Made by a program: the position numbers and the translations under genes
The notes under the pieces: model-generated
Database searches by the model: none
What the model was told of the DNA's origin: nothing
Seen by the model: only the letters and a program-made list of their open reading frames with translations
Part shown: positions 60,344-64,000 of the stretch, piece by piece
Position numbering within the stretch: the first letter of the stretch is position 1
How the letters are laid out: every line of letters starts with the position of its first letter
DNA from: an uncultured Spirochaetales bacterium
GTDB lineage: Bacteria; Spirochaetota; Spirochaetia; Sphaerochaetales; Sphaerochaetaceae
Assembly (NCBI GenBank): GCA_949283305.1
Contig: CASDRU010000010.1
Coordinates: 62,001-126,000 of the forward strand
Direction: 5' to 3'
DNA length: 64,000 bases

Positions 60344-60923
60344 TATCTATCCTTCCCTGACCAAGATCATTCACATCTTTTTTAAAACCGTCAAATCTGT
60401 CAGACCTTATGAGCACTGCCACGCTGATGTTTATGTCAAAGTTCTCTTCCTCAATGCTTGCCCCGTGCTTTTCGAAGATCCTTTTCAGCTGAGTATACAG
60501 GTCATAGCTGAGAATAAGGTTAACTCTTTTCTTTTCAATCAGCTCTTCTGTCTCAAGAAGGGGAAGAACTGCCTTCACGGCATCTCCATAGGCCTTGACA
60601 AGTCCTCCTGTTCCTAAGAGTGTGCCTCCAAAGTAACGGACGATGCATACGAGGATGTTTGTTATCCCGCTTCCTTTGAGGACTTCGAGGGCAGGCCGGC
60701 CTGCAGTATTCTTGGGCTCCCTGTCATCGCTTGATGAATATATCGTTCCCATTTGGCCTAAAACAGCCGCATGGACAACATGATTTGCCCCCTCATGCTC
60801 TTTTCTTACGCTCTGCACAAGCGCCTTCACATCCTCACTTCTTTGGCATGGAAGGGCAATTGATACAAAGCGTGATTTCTTTACTATGATTTCTGTCTCA
60901 GCACGTCTGATCAGAGAAAGCAT
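60327..60923 (-). CDS. YigZ/IMPACT-family protein (UPF0029)
   Basis: About 198 residues. The N-terminal UPF0029 domain has VKKSRFVSIA, AGRPALEVLKGSGI and VRYFGGTLLGTGGLVKAYGDA, and the DUF1949-type C-terminal domain follows. Homologues relate to the eukaryotic IMPACT translation regulator; bacterial function is unclear. The ATG at 60923 overlaps the Nudix stop (TGATG); a GTG at 60926 is the alternative. Confidence 0.88.
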   Translation of the reverse strand: MLSLIRRAETEIIVKKSRFVSIALPCQRSEDVKALVQSVRKEHEGANHVVHAAVLGQMGTIYSSSDDREPKNTAGRPALEVLKGSGITNILVCIVRYFGGTLLGTGGLVKAYGDAVKAVLPLLETEELIEKKRVNLILSYDLYTQLKRIFEKHGASIEEENFDINISVAVLIRSDRFDGFKKDVNDLGQGRIDISLLD

Positions 60924-61870
60924 CACACATCCTCTTCCTGGGATGGAGGGTAGAATTCTATCCTGCTGTCAATCATCTTCCTGTCATCGAAGATGAAATA
61001 GCCGTCAAACTCATCGCCTTTTATTGCTCTTTCAAGCCAGAGCCTGTCATCTTCCCACATCAATGAGTAGTCAAGATTGTCCAGGCTCTCCCAGAAAGGA
61101 ATAGTCTCATCTGTCTTATCAAGAAGAGTTCCGGAGTATGAATAGGAGAAAAACACATAGCCAAGCATGCGGATTCCGTCCTTGAACTGGAAGTGAAGAC
61201 GGCCACGGAGAAGGAGAGAGTCAGGAAGAACAGTCAGTCCTGTTTCCTCTTTCACTTCCCTTACAGCAGCTTCCTTGTTTGTCTCCTCATCCTCTATATG
61301 CCCTCCGGGAGCATTTAAATATCCTTCTCCCATTCCTCTCAGCTTTTTAATCAGGAGCACTTCATTCCTGCTCTTGTCTATGATATAGCAAAGAGTGCAT
61401 CGCTCTGTAGGATCCCAGATGTCCCAGTCAATGTCATCAACTTTATTAGCATTCCTGAAGTTTTCGTTGATCTCTTCCTCTGTAAGAGGTTTTTCCTTCT
61501 CTTTAGGCTTTAAATCCGGGTATTTTTCATAAAAGCAGTCCTCGCACAGATTCTCATCACATCCAAGCCACTGGTCAAATGAGAGCTTTTTCCCGCATTT
61601 GACGCATTTTCGCTTAAATGGAAGAGAAAATTTTCTTGTCAGAACAGCTAGAAGGATGACAAGGACAAGGGATACCCATTCACACCATGATGGAAGGGAG
61701 AGGGTATCGACGAGGATCAAAAGGATGAAGAAGAGAAGATAGTAGGAGGCAAGAATCAGGAATGCCATTCTCTTTCTCTGTCCTTTTTTATATTTCCTTT
61801 GCTGGAAATTGGTGAAAAGCAGAAGAAGCATTACAAATGTAAAGCTCTGGTTAACAAAATTCAAAAGCAT
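60923..61870 (-). CDS. Membrane-anchored Nudix hydrolase with zinc ribbon
   Basis: 315 residues in three parts. Two to three N-terminal hydrophobic segments (about 5-80) are followed by a short zinc ribbon (CVKCGKKLSF...CDENLCEDC, about 88-112). A C-terminal Nudix domain has the box GGHIEDEE...REVKEETGL (about 190-215), resembling 8-oxo-dGTP or mRNA-cap type hydrolases. Substrate unknown; membrane anchoring is unusual for this family. The start at 61870 is 6 nt from a -10. Confidence 0.82.
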   Translation of the reverse strand: MLLNFVNQSFTFVMLLLLFTNFQQRKYKKGQRKRMAFLILASYYLLFFILLILVDTLSLPSWCEWVSLVLVILLAVLTRKFSLPFKRKCVKCGKKLSFDQWLGCDENLCEDCFYEKYPDLKPKEKEKPLTEEEINENFRNANKVDDIDWDIWDPTERCTLCYIIDKSRNEVLLIKKLRGMGEGYLNAPGGHIEDEETNKEAAVREVKEETGLTVLPDSLLLRGRLHFQFKDGIRMLGYVFFSYSYSGTLLDKTDETIPFWESLDNLDYSLMWEDDRLWLERAIKGDEFDGYFIFDDRKMIDSRIEFYPPSQEEDV

Positions 61871-61876
61871 ATGTGA

Positions 61877-61905
61877 AGAATAAAATGAAAAGAAATCTCT
61901 TTCAA
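61877..61905 (-). promoter_or_regulatory. Nudix gene promoter, leaderless
   Basis: Read leftward: TTGAAA (61905-61900), a 17-bp spacer, TATTCT (61882-61877), then 6 nt to the ATG at 61870. Confidence 0.65.
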
Positions 61906-61945
61906 TATTCAGTTGCTATAGGCTATGATGAAAGCGGAGGAAATT

Positions 61946-62608
61946 ATGAAACTTTCAAAATATATCGATCATACTCTTTTGAAGGCGGACAGCCGGAGAG
62001 AAGATATCATAAAGATCTGCCAGGAGGCAAGGAAATATGACTTTGCTTCTGTGTGTGTCAATTCATACTGGGTGTCTCTGGCAAAAGAAGAGCTTAGGGG
62101 AACTGACGTTAAGGTTTGCACAGTCGTTGGCTTTCCTCTTGGTGCGATGAGCACAAAAGCAAAGGCTTTTGAAGCAGAGAATGCCGTAAAGGACGGAGCC
62201 GATGAGATTGACATGGTGATAAACATCGGAGAGGTTAAAGAAAAGAATGATGAAGCTGTCTATAACGATATTCTCGCTGTAAGAAAGGCCTGTGAAGGAA
62301 AAGTGCTGAAAGTCATCATCGAGACATGTCTTCTTGATGATGAGGAAAAGGTAAGGGCCTGCCTCTTGTCAGAAAAGGCCGGGGCGGATTTTGTCAAGAC
62401 AAGCACAGGGTTTTCCACGGGCGGAGCAACGGCAGAAGATGTAGCCCTTATGAGAAAGACCGTGTCTGACAAAGTGAAAGTGAAAGCATCCGGAGGAGTA
62501 AGAAGCTATGAGGATGCAATTAAGATGATTGATGCGGGAGCAAGCCGCCTGGGAGCTTCAAGCGGAGTCAAGATCATGATGCATGAGGTGTCAGATGCCG
62601 CGTATTGA
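61946..62608 (+). CDS. deoC: Deoxyribose-phosphate aldolase
   Basis: Class I aldolase splitting 2-deoxyribose-5-phosphate to glyceraldehyde-3-phosphate and acetaldehyde, 220 residues. [12 protein letters not shown] opens the barrel; the Schiff-base lysine is in [11 protein letters not shown] and the second active lysine in [14 protein letters not shown]. The ATG at 61946 with GGAGG is preferred over ATGs at 61925 and 61928. It ends inside the next gene by 14 bp. Confidence 0.95.
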   Translation: MKLSKYIDHTLLKADSRREDIIKICQEARKYDFASVCVNSYWVSLAKEELRGTDVKVCTVVGFPLGAMSTKAKAFEAENAVKDGADEIDMVINIGEVKEKNDEAVYNDILAVRKACEGKVLKVIIETCLLDDEEKVRACLLSEKAGADFVKTSTGFSTGGATAEDVALMRKTVSDKVKVKASGGVRSYEDAIKMIDAGASRLGASSGVKIMMHEVSDAAY

Positions 62609-63737
62609 GACCAAGAGGGACAGCGAGGATTTTCTCAAGTCCCTCGGTTTTCCGACAATTGATGTCCATGAGACATTCACACATTTTGATTTCACTCTTC
62701 CTGGCCGCCGTGTACTCCTGATTGGCCCTATGGGAAGCGGAAAGACAGAGTTTGCCGCACGCGTATGGCGTGATGCGGCCATTGCCCAGAAAAAGAGCGA
62801 CAAGGTCAAAGCTCTCACAAGCACAGGACTTCTGGACAGGAGAAATGTATTCTTCATTCGCAGCCAGATAGACGGCGTGCGCTTTACTGAGTATCCGGAA
62901 GATGCCCTCTGCTACAGAAGCGGATATGTCAGATGCGGAGAAAACATTGCCAGGATAAAGGATTCCTTCGGTCTTGAGGAAGTAATCCGTGACAATCCTA
63001 CAGTCGGAACATTCATCATCGATGAGGCTTCCTTTTTTGATGAGCGCCTTGCATATGTGGTGAGAAACTATTCTCTTGAGAAAGGATGCATGTTCATATT
63101 CCCGACTCTGATTCTTAATTTCAGGAGGGATATATTCAACTCCACTGCAAGGCTGATGCTTGATATCGCAACGGATGTGATTCCCCTTACTGCTTACTGT
63201 GAGCATCCTGACTGCATGGATTCTGCATTCTATACATACCGCTATTACAGCGTGGACGGGCAGGAGTGTCCCGCGCTCTATTTTGATCCGCTTATCATAG
63301 TAGGGGGAGACAGGGAGAAGGATGGCTCTCTTGAGCCCAACTATGCCTCCAGATGTGACCGCCATCACTATCTTCCTGGAAAGGAATACACGTTCTTCAC
63401 TCTCAAGCCTCTTGGAGAGGAGGCGGGAAGGGGAAATGTGAAACCTCTTTATAACGAAATAGAAGCTCTTTGCTACAACATTCAGGCTTCAGCTCTTGCA
63501 AAGAACCTTACCCAGCGTTACAGGTGTGAGGATGAAGGAGAGAAATATCTCAATTCCCTCCGTCCGAAATATATTGCTGAAAAGGCTCTGTGCTATCTCT
63601 TCAGTGAGCAGAACCTGATTTCCGAGACCCTGCTGCAGAAAATCGTATTTGATCTCAAGCTTGACTGCGCTTATATGGAGAAGACCCTTTGCGACAACAG
63701 GCATCCTGTGTCCTTTGATCAGGGCCTGCTTCTCTGA
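62595..63737 (+). CDS. Oversized thymidine kinase-like protein
   Basis: About 380 residues. Walker [11 protein letters not shown] near 40 and [11 protein letters not shown] near 140 resemble the P-loop and lasso-adjacent regions of type II thymidine kinase. Zinc-type [18 protein letters not shown] and [11 protein letters not shown] resemble its C-terminal zinc domain. Ordinary thymidine kinases are about 190-200 residues, so the N-terminal and C-terminal extensions are unexplained. Position after deoC supports deoxynucleoside salvage. GAGGTG precedes ATG 62595. Confidence 0.65.
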   Translation: MPRIETKRDSEDFLKSLGFPTIDVHETFTHFDFTLPGRRVLLIGPMGSGKTEFAARVWRDAAIAQKKSDKVKALTSTGLLDRRNVFFIRSQIDGVRFTEYPEDALCYRSGYVRCGENIARIKDSFGLEEVIRDNPTVGTFIIDEASFFDERLAYVVRNYSLEKGCMFIFPTLILNFRRDIFNSTARLMLDIATDVIPLTAYCEHPDCMDSAFYTYRYYSVDGQECPALYFDPLIIVGGDREKDGSLEPNYASRCDRHHYLPGKEYTFFTLKPLGEEAGRGNVKPLYNEIEALCYNIQASALAKNLTQRYRCEDEGEKYLNSLRPKYIAEKALCYLFSEQNLISETLLQKIVFDLKLDCAYMEKTLCDNRHPVSFDQGLLL

Positions 63738-63744
63738 CAAAAAA

Positions 63745-63772
63745 ACCGGAGACTTGAAAATCTCCGGTCTGA
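63745..63772 (+). terminator. Bidirectional terminator
   Basis: ACCGGAGA / TCTCCGGT stem with 8-nt loop, flanked by a run of A on the left and a T-rich tail on the right, so it can serve both the thymidine kinase-like gene and the leftward gene at the window end. Confidence 0.8.
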
Positions 63773-63789
63773 CTTTGTCTTGCAATCTC

Positions 63790-64000
63790 TTATTTCACCA
63801 GATGGAAAGCAAAGCCTGCAAGTTCTTCATTGAAATATGCGACTTTTGTGTTTCCTTTGGCATCTTTGGAAACAGTTGACTCGTTGACAGTAAAGCCCTT
63901 GTTCTTGAGGAAGTATATTGTCCTGTCGACATCATAGCAGCGGAATGCGATATGACCGTTGGTACCAAGATACATCTTCTTCATAAGCTCAACGTCCTTG
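63790..64000 (-). CDS. VOC-like C-terminal part of an aldolase-type protein, 5' end outside window
   Basis: The frame is open beyond base 64000, so only the last 70 residues are present. GTNGHIAFRCYDVDRTIYFLKNKG and the ending AGFAFHLVK resemble the glyoxalase-like tail found on some bacterial keto-deoxy-phosphogluconate aldolases. If that is right, this gene would supply the last step of the KduI-KduD uronate route. Without the N-terminal domain the call is tentative. Confidence 0.5.
   Translation of the reverse strand, partial: KDVELMKKMYLGTNGHIAFRCYDVDRTIYFLKNKGFTVNESTVSKDAKGNTKVAYFNEELAGFAFHLVK

Noticed and set aside
62583-62594. Upstream ATG at 62583 for the thymidine kinase-like gene
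   Set aside because: The Shine-Dalgarno GAGGTG overlaps it and is well spaced for the ATG at 62595.

Overview
The window looks like the replication-origin region of a host-associated, probably anaerobic spirochaete chromosome of moderately low GC (roughly 40-45% by eye). The spirochaete call is inference. It rests on the gene content around dnaA, on a cyclophilin-FKBP double prolyl isomerase of the kind reported from Treponema, and on the anaerobic lifestyle suggested by rubrerythrin beside a Fur/PerR regulator. I cannot name a genus; a gut member of Sphaerochaetaceae or Treponemataceae would fit.

Layout. 1-5033: a GH13 glucanotransferase-like enzyme cut by the window edge, then a dicarboxylate-symporter-like carrier and a 7-TM protein. 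5100-13043: housekeeping genes gpmI, a proline peptidase, lgt, a C-terminal processing protease, rsmE and a PfkB kinase, with a cluster of DnaA-box-like sequences ahead of the kinase. 13046-14030: Fur/PerR and rubrerythrin behind a 23-bp palindrome. 14124-21409, leftward: jag, yidC, rnpA, rpmH, a DciA-like gene, recF, dnaN, oriC, dnaA. 21637-26146, rightward: gyrB, gyrA. 26425-30918: three parS sites, a NifU-domain protein, parA, parB, cyclophilin-FKBP and radA. 30910-36147: TraB-family protein, pepD, nagA and a lipid kinase. 36308-43699: an alpha/alpha-toroid glycosidase, a GntR-kduI-kduD uronate operon, initiator tRNA, and a peptide-type ABC binding protein with two permeases. 43689-46426: recR, ybaB, dnaX, SRP RNA and tRNA-Ser. 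46470-54371: a mucin or milk glycan locus (sulfatase, AraC regulator, sugar ABC importer, GH112 phosphorylase). 54397-58250: an accessory stretch with a macrodomain protein, a TnpB-like RuvC nuclease with a structured RNA candidate downstream, and a DUF4143 ATPase. 58515-58910: four tRNAs. 59018-64000: an M28 peptidase, a YigZ protein, a membrane Nudix protein, deoC, an oversized thymidine kinase-like protein and the end of an aldolase-like gene.

How it works together. oriC lies between dnaA and dnaN and carries DnaA-box-like repeats plus a DnaA-trio-like TAG/TAA repeat at the dnaN edge, with the partition system (parS, ParA, ParB) about 6 kb away. The catabolic loci point to use of host glycans: GH112 phosphorolysis with a dedicated importer and sulfatase, NagA for N-acetylglucosamine-6-phosphate, KduI/KduD for unsaturated uronates, and an aldolase-like gene at the right edge.

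The most striking pattern is in the promoters. At least nine transcription-unit first genes have a sigma70-type -10 hexamer ending 6 or 7 nt before the start codon, usually with a -35 hexamer 17 nt further upstream and no Shine-Dalgarno sequence. This predicts leaderless mRNAs as a common mode here, alongside ordinary Shine-Dalgarno starts inside operons. The second notable item is the TnpB-like nuclease, which lacks zinc-ribbon cysteines and is followed by a GC-rich, self-complementary non-coding segment that could be its guide RNA.
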